Positions 42,103-54,326 are shown, counted from the first letter of the stretch. The stretch is DNA of 64,000 nt from Paramecium tetraurelia (GCF_000165425.1 NW_001799066.1:434001-498000), one strand, 5' to 3'. Notes: a model not told the origin generated them from the sequence alone. A program made the numbers and translations.

Positions 42103-43159
42103 ATCTTATTCATTGGGTTATTTGAACGACAAAGGAGTAACTTATGATTACTATGAATCTCTGGCATTTTATAAGATGCTAAAGAAAAAGAAAGATTGCA
42201 ATTTTTGAGCTTGTTAAAAATTTTTGGGAAATTCTAATTACACAAAAATTAATTTGAATATCTCTCAGATCCAAATGTCAGATGGAGACCAAAATGTAGT
42301 TATTCTGGGGTGATGAATTTGAAGGTAATGTGATAAATTTGTATGATGATTAGAAATTAGCACTTTTGAGCCCTAATACTAGTAAACATTATAGAGATTA
42401 AAATAGGTGGCTTATTTCAAAGTTTAGGTGAAGAGCAATAGAAGAAGTTGCCATTTGTAATATTACCAGAATTTGTTGCTTGGATGATTGAATTGACTCC
42501 AAACAAACCTTATCAATGCATGTGCTTCAATTTCGATCAGGTGTCAATAAATATGAGAAAGAGAATTCAAACACTCTAAAGCTATCTACCACATGGTTTA
42601 TCATGATACTTATGATTGTTCGATTGTTCTTTACAGTAATTTATTAATTGTATTTTTAGAACTATATTCCTGTTAACTTTTATATGCCTTTATCCCTTGT
42701 TGATGAAAATAAGAGAAGATCAAAAGAAAAAGGAGCTATTTTAAATTAAAAATTCTATTTTAGGACTAATTTTTAAGAATTTGGTCCTGCTACTGTAGAA
42801 GAACTAACCTTACAAGAAATATTTTTTGGTAAATAAGACGGATCTTTTATTGGAATTGTAGGACTAATTCACTAAAATAGAAATGTTGTTAAAAAATAAT
42901 AATGTGCATAGAAAGAAGAACAGATATATCTAAAAAATAAAGTACTTCAAGATGAAGTCATGCAATTTGTAAAAAACAAAGTAATGGTACTACTAAGACG
43001 CTTGCTTCTTGGATGAGAGATTTTGTAACTTCACATCCAAATTATAATTAAGATCCAATAGTTACACATGAAATTAATTTTGATCTTATCAGAACACTCA
43101 CTGCAATTAAAGATAGGTAAAAGGAGGATCCTCACTTTCCCTTTATATTCATTATGTGA
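42103..43159 (+). pseudogene. Glutamate-cysteine ligase catalytic subunit, internally deleted copy
   Basis: Intact GCL makes gamma-glutamylcysteine, the first step to glutathione. Seen in order: WGDEFEG-like start, LPEFVAWMIELTPNKPYQC, VSINMRKRIQTLQSYLPHG, then directly IPVNFYMPLSLVDENKRRSK, YFRTNF, FIGIVGL, and the end LASWMRDFVTSHPNYNQDPI then EINFDLIRT. By comparison with the family from memory, roughly 300 residues of the catalytic middle are absent at about 42600, so it cannot make the enzyme. The expected start codon is also lost (ATTG), and at least five frame changes are present. About 350 residues of coding sequence against about 640 in animals. Ends TGA 43157-43159. Confidence 0.8.
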
Positions 43160-43199
43160 TTTTATATTTTAACTAAGGTTAACATTTTAAGAATTATCA

Positions 43200-43615
43200 T
43201 CAAACAAAAATATTAAATATTTTGTCATAATCTTAATCATCATCTTCTATTACTTTTCTTCAAAAGGTTAGCTCCAATTCAAAGAGAGTTTAATCTTCAT
43301 AGTCTATTTTTGCACTAAACATTTTACAATATTTTCTGTCAATTAATAGAGGATAATTTTTAAAGAATTTGAATTAATTATAAACTTAATTTTCAGTTAG
43401 ATATTTAGGAAAATATTTTGATTATAAATAATTTAAGTTATTAAATAAGTATAAATATAGCCTTAACAATGTGATACCTTCTTAAATTAAAAATATAAGT
43501 ATATATTAATTAAGTATTAATTGATAAAAATGAATTTATTGAATATTCTTAAATTTTCAACAATAATGCTGAAATCTTCAATAAATATTTGAAATTTATA
43601 TAATATATAATTCAT
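43200..43615 (-). CDS. Unknown protein with an in-frame TGA
   Basis: ATG 43615 (MNYILYKFQIFIEDFSIIVE), one frame change near 43490, then a long clean stretch (LNYLQSKYFPKYLTENQVYN, NYPLLIDRKYCKMFSAKIDY, EDQTLFELELTF), an in-frame TGA, and in the same frame RKVIEDDDQDYDKIFNIFV before the final TGA at 43200. The acidic tail looks genuinely coding. No family recognised. Ends 40 bp from the convergent GCL copy. Confidence 0.45.
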
Positions 43616-43645
43616 AAAAGTAACATAGTAATACATATCAATACT

Positions 43646-44416
43646 TCACAATAAATTTTAAAAACTCTATTGGCTCTTGATTGTCCAACCACTTACTTTT
43701 CTTATTTATTATATCTATTCTTCAATTTTTTCATTTTTAATTGAATTTATAATTTTTACCTATTCACTTAAATAAATCGTTTGATTCAGTCTCTTTAATT
43801 TAAGACTTACTTATTCTTTATAAATAATTTAGTGATGTGATAAGCAACTTTGCATACTCTTATTCTTAGTTTGCTACGAATTATAATTTTCTTTAGGCCT
43901 AGATTTCTGAATATAAAATTTTCTTTCAGTTATATTGTTTACATATTTCTGATTATCCTAAAGTTACAATTCGATCGGTAATTAGTACTCAACACAAGGG
44001 ATGTTTTTTCGTATCCTTAAAGGAGAATTTTATTCATATGAGATCTCTGTTTATTATCTCAAAGGTTCTATAATTTAATCCATACAGGTATATGAAATTG
44101 GTGTAACTTAGGTTTTATTTCGAGTAATTTTATTTAATCTTAAAATTTTGGCTGCAAGAATTTGAGTATGATCCTTAGGTTCCAAATTTGAAGTTATAAA
44201 CTTCTTTTATAAATGATTATCTTCTTATTTTGTTTATGCTGCAGGTTTTAGATATTTGAATTAACTATTGCTTCTTTTTTTTGAACGTATCACATCTAAG
44301 ATCTGATGCATAGTAGTGATTTAAGGTTTATTTAATTTATAAGGTTTAAAATTGATTTTATTTTATCTTTGGTTGACAAATTCACGAGCTTTCCGATAAT
44401 TTTCCTCATACTGCAT
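43646..44416 (-). CDS. Unknown basic protein, single exon
   Basis: Clean 256-residue frame from ATG 44416 (MQYEENYRKAREFVNQRQNK) to TGA 43646, rich in TAA/TAG glutamines. Lys/Gln/Asn-rich and probably mostly disordered, with a helical C-terminal third (QVSLKLKRLNQTIYLSEQ). No motif recognised. One of four tandem minus-strand genes. Confidence 0.75.
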
Positions 44417-44470
44417 TAAATAACCAAAAATAATAATAATAATTAGTTTTCAACTAAGCATAACAAAACA

Positions 44471-44860
44471 TCAATCATGAATACTGAGAGTATAGGCGGA
44501 GGCTTTATTATTGTTGTAGGAATACAATTCTCTAATTTCAGGATGAGATAGATTATTTTCATTTTTTTTTAATCCTTACTTTTAGAATATTTGAGGTAAC
44601 TTATTTATTTATCTTGGTCTAAAGAAGGCATCTTTAGCTCCTGTTAGTTTAAACTTTTTCTCGTTGTTATTTATACATTATGGATTTTTGTGGTTGTTTC
44701 CTAACTTAATCTTTGGTAAAACTAATTTAGGTTGATCATCTTCAATTTATGTTAGCACTCTTCTCCTTGTATTGTTAAATTAAGGAGTTTCCATATCATC
44801 AAGAGATATCGTTCTACTCTCTTCATATAAACTCGAGATTTTCGCTCTTTTTGGTATCAT
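44471..44860 (-). CDS. Unknown small basic protein, single exon
   Basis: Clean 129-residue frame from ATG 44860 (MIPKRAKISSLYEESRTISL) to TGA 44471. Contains DDMETPQFNNTRRRVLTQIE and KKFKLTGAKDAFFRPRQINK. Polar, basic, no domain recognised. Lies 54 bp upstream of the next tandem gene. Confidence 0.7.
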
Positions 44861-45101
44861 ATTTTACATATTATATTTTATTACATAATTATTTCCTTAA
44901 ATATTGATTTAAATGGTTTCCCTTTAGTTTCATAAGTCCCAACAGAGAGTGATTTCTAAAGCAAACTTTTAGTTTCTTTAATTAATTCATAACTGTGTCT
45001 TTAAGTGTATATATGAATTTTTAATTCTTTAATGAATTTTTTCCAATATAAACTGAATCATATGTTAACGATGATTATAAAATTTTAATTATATAACAAG
45101 A

Positions 45102-45594
45102 TCAATTTTTAACATTCATTTATAGTTTATTAGATTTCTTAACTATTTTTTATTCAACAACAGTTTTTATTTTATGAACTTAATTCTTAAAATTGACAAT
45201 TTGTGAATTTTATAAGGCTTTGCTCTACTTTGCCATCTAAATCATGGATTGTGTTTATTAAATTTGATCACTTTACTGTTAAATTAATTGTGAGTTTTCT
45301 AATGTCAATTAGTTATTCTCCTAATTAACCTTTTCTAAACGAATACGCAATAATTCTAACTTATAATCAAAACCATCTTTCATGTTTTAATGTTAAATTC
45401 TAGATTTTCTATTCAAAAATTATTTACTTTAAATCATCTAATTCTTCTTCCAATTAATGAATGTTATCTCTTGAGGATTTGGATCTCATCGTATTATATG
45501 ATTAGAATAGTTCTTTAAGCTCAAATTCCAATTTTAGATTTCTCTACTTCAGCTATTGTAATTCTGTTAATAAAATTGCTTTATCTTAATACAT
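45102..45594 (-). CDS. Small coiled-coil protein
   Basis: ATG 45594 (MYQDKAILLTELQQLKQRNL) to TGA 45102, about 163 residues, nearly all predicted coiled coil (QRNLKLEFELKELF, HQLEEELDDLKQIIFEQK, LEKVNQENNQLTLENSQL). One slip near 45385 (one surplus base). Its start codon is only 32 bp from the divergent F-BAR gene. Confidence 0.6.
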
Positions 45595-45626
45595 TTAATT
45601 CATTTAATGGAATTAATTAAAATTAA
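45595..45626. promoter_or_regulatory. 32-bp bidirectional spacer
   Basis: Only 32 bp between the divergent start codons of the coiled-coil gene and the F-BAR gene, so upstream elements must overlap or lie within coding sequence. Confidence 0.55.
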
Positions 45627-48048
45627 ATGAGTATTAAATAACTAGCTACAAATTTCGATGTTCTATATCGAAGAGTCAGTGATAGAAGCAAAGTGACAGA
45701 AATCCTATTGGGATAATTATTTGAGCGCTCTGAAGCTGAAGAAAAGTATCACAAAGCCCTTGAAAAAATTAGTGGGTAAATGCAAAACAGTGGAGGAGAC
45801 ATTGATGATTTGTTGAAGGGAATGAAAATCAATTTAAATCAAAGAGCATAATATTATAAAGTAATAATTCATGATAAAATAGCAATTTAATTAATCATAC
45901 AAGCATGATGTTGAACTAGCTATCAATGATCTTAAATAAATCTAATGTCAATTTAAACCTTTAATCCAGGAAGTCTTGAAAACAGATAAGGACATAAAAG
46001 TAGCTTTCGATAAATATGACCGCTAGAAAGATAAAACTTTTAGAGCTTCTAAGGATTATGAAGAAGCTGCCATAACTTTGGAAGCATAATGCTGGAATAA
46101 AGAATGCAATCCTGAGTCAAGATCAAAGGCTTAAATAAGGTTAAATCAATAATTAGTTTATAAATAAGAAAATGAGTCCGCTCTTAGACATGCTGCCACT
46201 ACCTATAATAATTTCGTTTAATCTTATAACACTTTATTATAAAATGGAATCTAATAATTAATATCTTATCATAATCAAATCTTTTCAATTAGCAAAGTAA
46301 CTATTTATACACAATTATATCAAGGACATTCTCATGAAAATCTTAGTCTATGAAATATCAAAAACGAGAAATCTCCAATATGATAGTGAGCAATTTTTCA
46401 AAGAAGCTGAAAAATACTTGGATCCTCAAGACGATCCAATAGCTCCTGGACCTTCAAGCTAAATTGGAATCACAAAAGATAATTATCTCAAAGTAACTTC
46501 GTAATAAAATTCTTCTTTTTTAAAAACTATTGCAGATTAAATATCGTTAAGCCATCGTTTAAATGTTAACAGAGAAACTGTTTCATTATAATAATTGGAA
46601 GTTGAAGATGAATTTGATTTATTCTTAGCGAATCAACAATTTATTGATGATTTAAAAGAAGTTTCCATTAATCTCATCAACAAAGTTAGTAAGAAAAATA
46701 AATCTAAAAATAATGAAGAAAAATAACTGGCTGGAGTTTAAGCTATGGTGAATAAATATAAAAATTAATATGGAGAATAATAGTTAATAAAGATATTTAG
46801 CTATATTAAGCATATTATATAAAGTACTTAAGAATAACAGATTAAAGGATGGAAAAATATTCCTTAAATCGAAAATAATGTTTTAGAAGATGAACTAGAA
46901 TCTAAGTTCTTTAGAGAACTTGGCTGCATTATTTTAGAATCATTTAGATAAGCAGGGTAAATTTAAAAACTTATTTAGGCGTTCTCAATTAAGCTAATTT
47001 GGATTCAAGAATATTATTACCTTTACTCAAAAATTATTAGAAATATCATAGAGGGAAGGAGAGTTGATATTGGTAAAAAGACTTATTACTATGATTTCTA
47101 CTATCTATACAATAGATGATAAAGAAAAGAGATTTTTCTTATAAGATAGCTTGATTTCTATGTCTATATGGAAATAAATTGATTTATGGGAAGGTGTTAT
47201 CTATACCACAATTGAAGCAGAAATAGATAAATCTGCTACGAAAGATTCTGCACAGTTTACAAAAGAATAAATATTTAAAGATAAAAATGTGATTTATTCT
47301 AATTTGTTAAGTCTGACTTTAAATATGGTTAATTTTAAGTAATTATTAATTTAATGCAATTAGAATTGATAAGTAAGAAATTAAGAATGTTTTGAATAAA
47401 TATGCAAGAGCTTTCTAGCTTTTTGAATTGTAAACTTAGGAGTTGTTAAAATTTGCCGAAAATGATGGTAAAATTGAACCAAATTCTAAAGTAAACTCAT
47501 TATCAATTTTATAATCTTTGTACTACTAACCGCAAACTACTTCCACCATCTAAGGACCATTAGGTTAAAAAAAAGTAGTAATTTTTGATAAGAAAAATCC
47601 TCTATCATCAAATTTAACAGTTTAAAAGCCTGGAGGAAATCAAGTGTATTTCTCATAAGATACTCCTACGAGGGAAACAATATCACCATAAATTTCCCCT
47701 TATTAAAATAACTCATCATGGTAATAGCAATAGCAATAACACTAATAAGAACAATTATAATAATAAGAACAATAATAATAACAATAATAATAATAATAAC
47801 AACCGTAATAATAATATACAACAATTTAAACTTAATCATAATAATAATCTATATTATAAAAAGTATTTACTCCATAAAATGCAAACAATCAATCGTTAAC
47901 TATTTTATAGAATTAATAAAATATGACAATACCTCAATAATAAGCTAATTAAGTTCAATAAATTTAAGAAACCGAATAAACAAAAATCAGATATAGCTCT
48001 CATCCATTAGAAGTTCCAAGACCTAATAATTAAAAAAAATAAGGTTGA
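45627..48048 (+). CDS. F-BAR-domain protein with polyQ tail
   Basis: Membrane-curving F-BAR (FCH) domain over residues 1-250: FDVLYRRVSDRSKVTEILLG, QLFERSEAEEKYHKALEKIS and long helices such as KYDRQKDKTFRASKDYEEAA. A helical middle region follows (residues about 330-640) with no recognised domain. The last about 150 residues are Gln-rich, with a near-pure Gln run at 47718-47832 coded mostly by TAA. Introns: 22 nt near 45860, 28 nt near 46300, 22 nt near 46960, 25 nt near 47339. Start ATG 45627, stop TGA 48046-48048; about 770 residues, no frame slip. Likely in endocytosis or cortical actin. Confidence 0.8.
47718..47832 (+). repeat. TAA/CAA glutamine repeat in the F-BAR gene
   Basis: Low-complexity run of TAA and CAA codons coding for about 35 glutamines broken by His, Glu, Leu and Pro. 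A second example in this window of a polyQ tract written mainly with reassigned stops. Confidence 0.8.
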
Positions 48049-48104
48049 TTTTATAACATAACAAAATAATTAATATACACATTGTATTGTATAAAAATGA
48101 TTGG

Positions 48105-49954
48105 TCAATCTAATTTTTCTGATTTTCTTAATGCTAAAAGTGCATAGTTTCCAACTACAACTTACGGAACACTTAGGATTCCTAAAACTGCGATTGTTTC
48201 AATCAAATTTAATTTAATCCAAAATAGTGTTAAAACGAAAAATAACCCTATGATTAGAGCTAAAAACAAATAAACAATTGTTGAATTATCCTTTGGCAAT
48301 CTTTCAAAGCTTAAGTTCAAATTTGAAATTATTGAGAGGAAAAATAGAAATGCAATTAAGATGATCATAACAAAGAATGAAACAAACTAGGATATTAATG
48401 AGAATTACAAAGAAAGGAACTTCTGGTTATTCTTAATTGAATTAATGTACAATCTCTTAGGGCAATTTATAGGTACTGTCATTCTAGAAAGTTGTTTAAG
48501 CTTAAAACTTTGTATCTATTTTGACAAAACTCAATCTTTTGGGTACAACGTTAGAATCAGCTATGAGTAATTCCACTGAATAGATTGCATTAAGAGGTGT
48601 AATATGATCAGGGTCGCCAAAGTCTATAATACCATAATAGATCTTTTTTTTTTTATCATACTCAGCAAATACTTACGTAGAAGCGGAAGAATATTAAGGA
48701 TGAATTAATCTGATGGCAACTTATTGTTTAATTTAATTTTTAGTCTACTAAAATAAAATTCTTACTTTAATGATTACATGAAGGAAACATTTTTCATTTG
48801 CACTAAGAATCACAGGATAAACCTCTCCATTTTCAACACTATGATGGAAGTTTGGTTTGGAAGTCTTGCTATCAACAATATCAAATATAACTTCTTCAAT
48901 CTCAACTTCCTATAATACTTTAATAGTGTATTTTAGCTTAAATCTTAAATTGGAAATCTTACAATATAATGAGGAAAATGCAATTCGAAAGGAACAGAGC
49001 CAACTGCTGAAATTTCAAAATAGCCGCTAAATTCTTTAGATTTAATTGGTGTGTAGGTGTAATGTTCTTTTTAATTGTTGATTAGTGCATAAACTTCTGT
49101 AGGTTAAATTTTCTCTCCTCTAAAATTGACGAATTTCACATTTATTTATGTTTTTCCTTTGTTCAGTTAGTAATGGTCTTAGAAAATAGGATATATTATT
49201 GAATTAACTTAATCCAATTAGAATAATTTGGTAATCCAATATTACTCTTCAATAGATCCTAGGACTTAAGTTCTTTAGTAAAGAAAGTTAATAATAGTTT
49301 ATTGATAGATCTAATTTTGGAGGAGGTCTTATAGTTTTGGATGAAGATTGGTGATATTGAAAGTAAAAAAGGAGAACAAAATTTAAGCAGTTGCTGTAGC
49401 TGAATTATCTCTGTCCAAAACTGCTGAAACTCCTTCGTATATTTCTTAGAAATTAAAGATGGCTTCTTAAATTGCTTAATGAACCTTGCTATGATTACAA
49501 AAAGTGGCAAGGTGATATGCTTGAGCTGCTGTTCTATAAGAATCATCCTATTTTTTAAGCTAAGGTTTGGCTGCACCTCCTGCAGTGATAAACTAGTCAA
49601 GTTTGGGACATAACCCGTTAAATAGTGAATTATAGTAAATAGATTCAAAATCATCTGAATCAATTTTTGGAAAATCAATATTATAGTCTGCCTGACATTC
49701 ATCCAAAAACGATGATGCAAGCTTTGCATAATAAGCATCTTGAGCTGTTGTTAAAGTGTATTCTTTTAACCAAGTACAAACCTTATTAGAATAAATTTAC
49801 ATACTTAATCTTGATCCACATCAACTTACAAATCAGATGCTATTGACAATTAATAAGCTAATTTTTTGAGAGAATCCGGTTTGGTCACAAATATATTTTA
49901 CTTGTATTTAGGAAATGCAAAAACTGTGGTGAATAAAAGTATTGCAATGATCAT
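48105..49954 (-). CDS. RPN2: Ribophorin II (oligosaccharyltransferase subunit, RPN2/Swp1)
   Basis: ER membrane subunit of the N-glycosylation oligosaccharyltransferase. Starts MIIAILLFTTVFAFPKY, a clear signal peptide. The lumenal part includes LASSFLDECQADYNIDFPKI. The C-terminal 110 residues carry three hydrophobic spans (VMIILIAFLFFLSIISNLNL, STIVYLFLALIIGLFFVLTL, TIAVLGILSV) and the ribophorin-II signature FWIKLNLIETIAVLGILSV followed by VGNYALLAL. Stop TGA 48105. About 600 residues including unresolved introns, near the family length. Some frame changes remain unassigned between 48420 and 49260. Confidence 0.78.
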
Positions 49955-50266
49955 TAATTAAATTTTATATGGAATCTAATATTATAATGAAATGAAATCC
50001 ATTACTTTTACAGAAGTTTGATATATTTTTATGTGAACTTTGATTCCTTTATAATAATTGATGTGCAAGCCTTAATTGTTAATCTACATTAATTCTCATG
50101 AATTTAATTATCTATTTTAAGATTCTTCTTTTAAAAATTAAGGTTGGATTTTTCTCATATTGAATCATTAAAGTATTTTATTATATCAAATTGATCTTAA
50201 GTATGAAAAAGAAAGGAAGATAAGAAGTCTGTTATTAGATTTGAAAAAAAAATATTAAATATTAAA
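49955..50266. other. Intergenic
   Basis: AT-rich 312 bp between divergent genes; probably carries the RPN2 promoter. No distinct element. Confidence 0.35.
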
Positions 50267-50900
50267 TGAATTTAAAAGAAGGTTCTGAATAGAACAAGGT
50301 TAAAATACAAATGATAATTATCATCATCAAATCTTTATAAATATCAAGGTGTCAGTAGTTATCATCTAGATATACTTCTTAAACAAATTGTTTTCATTCC
50401 ATTAAATGAAGAATACTTAGTAAATTTATTAACTTAAATTTCTGCTGAACTTATTAATAATAAATCCGATTTGCTTCTTTCATTGACAGGTTATTTAAAG
50501 TAGTTCGAAATGTCTAATTTTCCAATACTATTATTTTTATGATAATTCTTACAGTCTTATGAATATATTCATTAAGTTTCTTCATCATTATCATGAGGTT
50601 ATGATGATAATAGAGTATATTTTGAAAAGAAAATTTTTCCTTAAATCTATATTGTCTATATAATTTTCGAGGGCAATAGATTTCAGTTTTAGGAGATCTA
50701 AATAATTATGATTTTATTTCTATAGATCATAAAAATCTGTTGTTTTATGTTAAAGTTGCTCAAAATTTCAAAATTAGGCAAGAATAAGATAATGTTTGAT
50801 GTTGTACATCAGGTTTAAGGATATTAATCTAAGTGATTTCGACATGCAATTAAAATCTAATATTTTTTAAATTGAGCATCCATTATCCCAATCTGAATGA
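50267..50900 (+). pseudogene. Interrupted unknown gene
   Basis: Starts MNLKEGSEQNKVKIQM and continues in a second frame with QGVSSYHLDILLKQIVFIPL, EEYLVNLLTQISAELINNKS and DLLLSLTGYLKQFEMSNFPI, then weaker pieces (QSYEYIHQVSSS, VYFEKKIFPQIYIVYIIFEG). Frame changes and TGA codons near 50330, 50540 and 50600 are not explained by short introns. No family recognised. Confidence 0.35.
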
Positions 50901-50924
50901 TAATTAAATTTAAATAATATAAAA

Positions 50925-51856
50925 ATGCAATACTTAGACAATTATTTGCAATCCAAAGGTGGATATGACTATACAAATGTCAAAAGGTACAGAATTTATT
51001 AATTTCAATCTAAGAAATGAATTGATGAAGGCGTAAGGATTCAAAGAAATGCCATTCACAAAAACAGGAACAACAATAGTTGGAGTGATATTTGAAGGTG
51101 GCGTAGTTATGGCAGCAGATACAAGAGCAACGGCTGGATCAATTGTAGCAGACAAAAATTGTGAGAAATTACATCCATTGGCTCCAAATATCTGGGCTGC
51201 AGGAGCTGGTACAGCTGCAGATTTACATCATTAATGTGCTCACTTTAATGCTAAACTCAAACTTTAGAGACTCAATTTGAATAGATAAAGCAGAGTTAAT
51301 GAAGTGATTACTAAATTAACAACAAAACTCTTTCCTTATAGAGGTCACATTGGAGTTGCTCTTATCATTGGTGGAATTGACTCAAATGGACCATAATTGG
51401 CTTCAGTCTCACCTCATGGAAAGTAAGTGATTACACCTAATTTATTAGTTATGTTTATCATCCATTTTAATCTATGGGTAGTGGATCTCTTGCAGCTTTA
51501 GGAATTTTAGAGGCCAAATTTTAGGATGGTCTTACCAAGTAATAAGCAATCGATCTTGCTATCGAGGCAATTGAGGCCGGAATTTTCCATGATATGGGGT
51601 ATTTTGGAATTATATTATTTCAGATCTGGCAGTAATGTCGATGTAGTTGCAATTACAAAGGAGGGTGTTGATTATAGAAGAAATATCAGATAATATAATG
51701 CTAAATCCCATCAGAAACAAATACCATATCATTTTCCTGCCAATAACACACGTAAAATGATATAATTATTATTTAGCTGCTTTAAGGAAATATGAATTTA
51801 ATTTTGAAAAACAAGAACTAAGAGAAATCGGAAAGGAGATGGAGATTATTGAGTGA
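50925..51856 (+). CDS. 20S proteasome subunit beta-2 (PSMB7-type, trypsin-like)
   Basis: Catalytic beta-2 subunit. A propeptide of about 30 residues precedes the cleavage site [21 protein letters not shown], placing the nucleophile Thr after the Gly. Also seen: [45 protein letters not shown] and the beta-2 block [20 protein letters not shown]. The C-terminal tail is long, as in beta-2. Introns: 50987-51014 (28 nt), 51423-51448 (26 nt), 51599-51623 (25 nt) and 25 nt near 51752. Clean frame; about 276 residues; TGA 51854-51856. The J-domain gene starts 75 bp downstream. Confidence 0.95.
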
Positions 51857-51931
51857 AATATTTCAATATTATATCGTATTCAAATGTAAATTGCTAATAA
51901 AATTACTTATTTGATTGAAATTATTTAATTA

Positions 51932-52748
51932 ATGGATAAACAAGATTATTATCAAGTCTTGGGGGTTGAGAGAAATGCCACAACTGACGAGATTAAGAGT
52001 GCCTATAGGAAGTTGGCTTTGGTATGAATTATTATAGCTATATAGCTAGAAATGGCATCCAGATAAGAACCCCGACAATTAAGAGGTAGCCAAAAAGTAG
52101 TTTTAATTGATTTTATAAGCATATACAGGTTTGATTTCAATATTTCAAAATAGTTCTTTGTGATAGTTAGAAAAGAGCAAACTATGACAAATTTGGAACA
52201 GTTGATGGGGAAGAATAAATGAATTTTGATTTTGAGGACTTTTTTGCTCAAGATTTTGAGTCAATGATGAACTTTATGATGGGCGATGCTTTTGTTAAAA
52301 TGTTTACTAATATTGGCAGAGCAGGAAGAGGGAAACATAAATTCAAAATACCATCTTAGTTTGTTTTTAAATAAGCTTAACCATAAAAGAAGCCACAAAA
52401 AAAAGAAGAAGAAGATGAATGGGAAACTGAAGAAGAAATTGATGAAGATGATGATTGGAAGGATGTAGACGATGATGAAGATGATGATAATAACGATAAT
52501 GACGATGAATTCTAATCAGATAGTGATGATGATCTCACATAAACTGAAAATTTGTTTATGATGCCTATGTTTATAGATGATAGCATTAAGGATACTGATA
52601 GTAAATCATGTTAATTATATTCTAAGGTAAAAAATTCAAGTGTAAGTTCGATGGATAGGTATTGAAAGAATAAACGTTAGTGTAGCATTTTGAAAAGAAC
52701 CATAAAAAAGAATTTGCTGCTTGGAGTAAAAAACAGCATTTTAAATGA
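51932..52748 (+). CDS. J-domain (DnaJ) co-chaperone with acidic region
   Basis: Hsp70 co-chaperone. J domain at residues 1-70: [20 protein letters not shown], then [18 protein letters not shown] with an intact HPD, and RANYDKFG. Introns of 28 nt near 52021 and 25 nt near 52131. Next come a Phe/Met-rich segment ([20 protein letters not shown]), a basic patch and an extreme Asp/Glu run ([15 protein letters not shown]). The C-terminus (KCKFDGQVLKEQTLVQHFEK, then NHKKEFAAW) looks like a single zinc-finger of the DNAJC21/Jjj1 type, but one frame slip near 52640 is needed to reach it. Stop TGA 52746-52748. DNAJC21-like proteins act in ribosome biogenesis; that role is inferred. Confidence 0.82.
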
Positions 52749-52759
52749 TTAATTAATTA

Positions 52760-54010
52760 CATTATTTTTAGATATGAAAAATAGATTCCTACAACTTAAA
52801 TAAAAACTTAATAATTGGAAGTGGATTGAATGTCAAGTAACTCTCCACTCTCTAACTAATTAACAAGAATCCTATCGTCTTCTTGAAACCAACTATAAAA
52901 TTATGTAAGAGTAAAATTGTTGAAGAGTCACTCCAATTCAATATACAAATGTAGAAATCTTTCAATTTCTCAAAACGTATAGGGTGGAATTGGCACAAAA
53001 GTTGGAAACTTCCAGCAATCGTTGTTAAACCCATTCTAAATAGTTATAAATTATATACTAAAGGTCTAAAATGCAGATTGATTTTTGGCTATGTTGAAGA
53101 TGTATCTAACAATTCGACAAGTGGAACTCGAAGGAAATACAGAAAAACTATATACTGAGAACATCCAAGGCTTTTAATTCGAAAATATCAAGTTCAGTTC
53201 AACTTCATATAAGCTGGAAGTTTTTACTAATCCATAATTTATAGGGTGTCCATTTTCATGTCATTATTGAGATCTATAGGCAAGATGATATCTTCTAAAC
53301 CGAACCCATTAAATCAGTCATTTTTCCTCCTATTTTCGTAGATTCAAGGAAGGCTGCCAGAAATACCAAGAGATTTGATTATCAAAAAAATAATTTCTTT
53401 GATCGGAAAAGTCGAAAATATTAAAAATAGAAGATACTCTTGAAGGAATTAATAACTATTTGATGGCTTAAAATATAAGGAATAAGTGTAGACACCCTTA
53501 TTTTCTAGCCTTAAAATTTAGATCAATATTTGATTATACTATAATTCGAATCAATACTCTTCTCAATTGAGTCTAGAACAATTACTTTTTAAAATATATA
53601 ATGTTTAGTTGACAGCTTGAATTCACATTAGAATCAATAAGTATTATTGTTAACGATGAAGTATTCAAATTATAGTGAACTTGATATTGGATTCTTTAGT
53701 AATAATTTGAGTCAATTATAAAATAATGTCATTCAAGTTGTTGTTAGTGCTTAAATAGATAAGCATTGGGTAAAAATCAATGCAAGATGATTTAAATAAT
53801 ATATATGCAGAGAAGTATTCAATGTTTCCAAGAGTTTCATCCTCAGATTAGATGTAAATCAAATAATATTTTGACATTTCGTTTGATGAAAGTGATTCAG
53901 AAGTTTGCTGTTAAAATGATGTAATTCTATCTCTCAATTATAATAATAGGAATAAATTGATTGGGTAAATAACAGAATCTACAGGAGTTTTCTGAAACAA
54001 AAATAGAAAT
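52760..54010 (+). CDS. Unknown protein, frame uncertain
   Basis: Coding-like segments occur in several frames: FNFSKRIGWNWHKSWKLPAI, TEKLYTENIQGFQFENIKFS, then after a 25-nt GT-AG intron near 53220-53244 GVHFHVIIEIYRQDDIFQTE and IFVDSRKAARNTKRFDYQ, and later MKYSNYSELDIGFFSNNLSQ. I do not recognise a family and cannot define the start or end. It is a real but slip-ridden gene or a decaying one. Confidence 0.4.
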
Positions 54011-54326
54011 CCAAAATAGAAAGTCTGTCTATGAATTAGAATTTAATATTAATTTTACAATCATTTTTTCATATTCATATTTACCATTTATCAAATAAAT
54101 TTTGCTTTAATAAATCATTAATTCTTAATATTATATTTTTATTATAGTTTAACAAGTTATCAATACTTAATCTTGTTTATGAATTGATTGAAATGTTATT
54201 ATTCAAATTGCTCTGATGTTATTTCAATTAATTATAATTAAATATACTCTGTTGTATTTCAATTTGTATCTTAGTTTGAATGAAAGATGATATTAGTAAT
54301 ATATAAAATTAAATAATTATTATTCC

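Noticed and set aside
49259-49738. 160-codon minus-strand frame free of TAA, TAG and TGA
   Set aside because: It is an out-of-frame shadow of ribophorin II; the in-frame reading gives the family-like protein.
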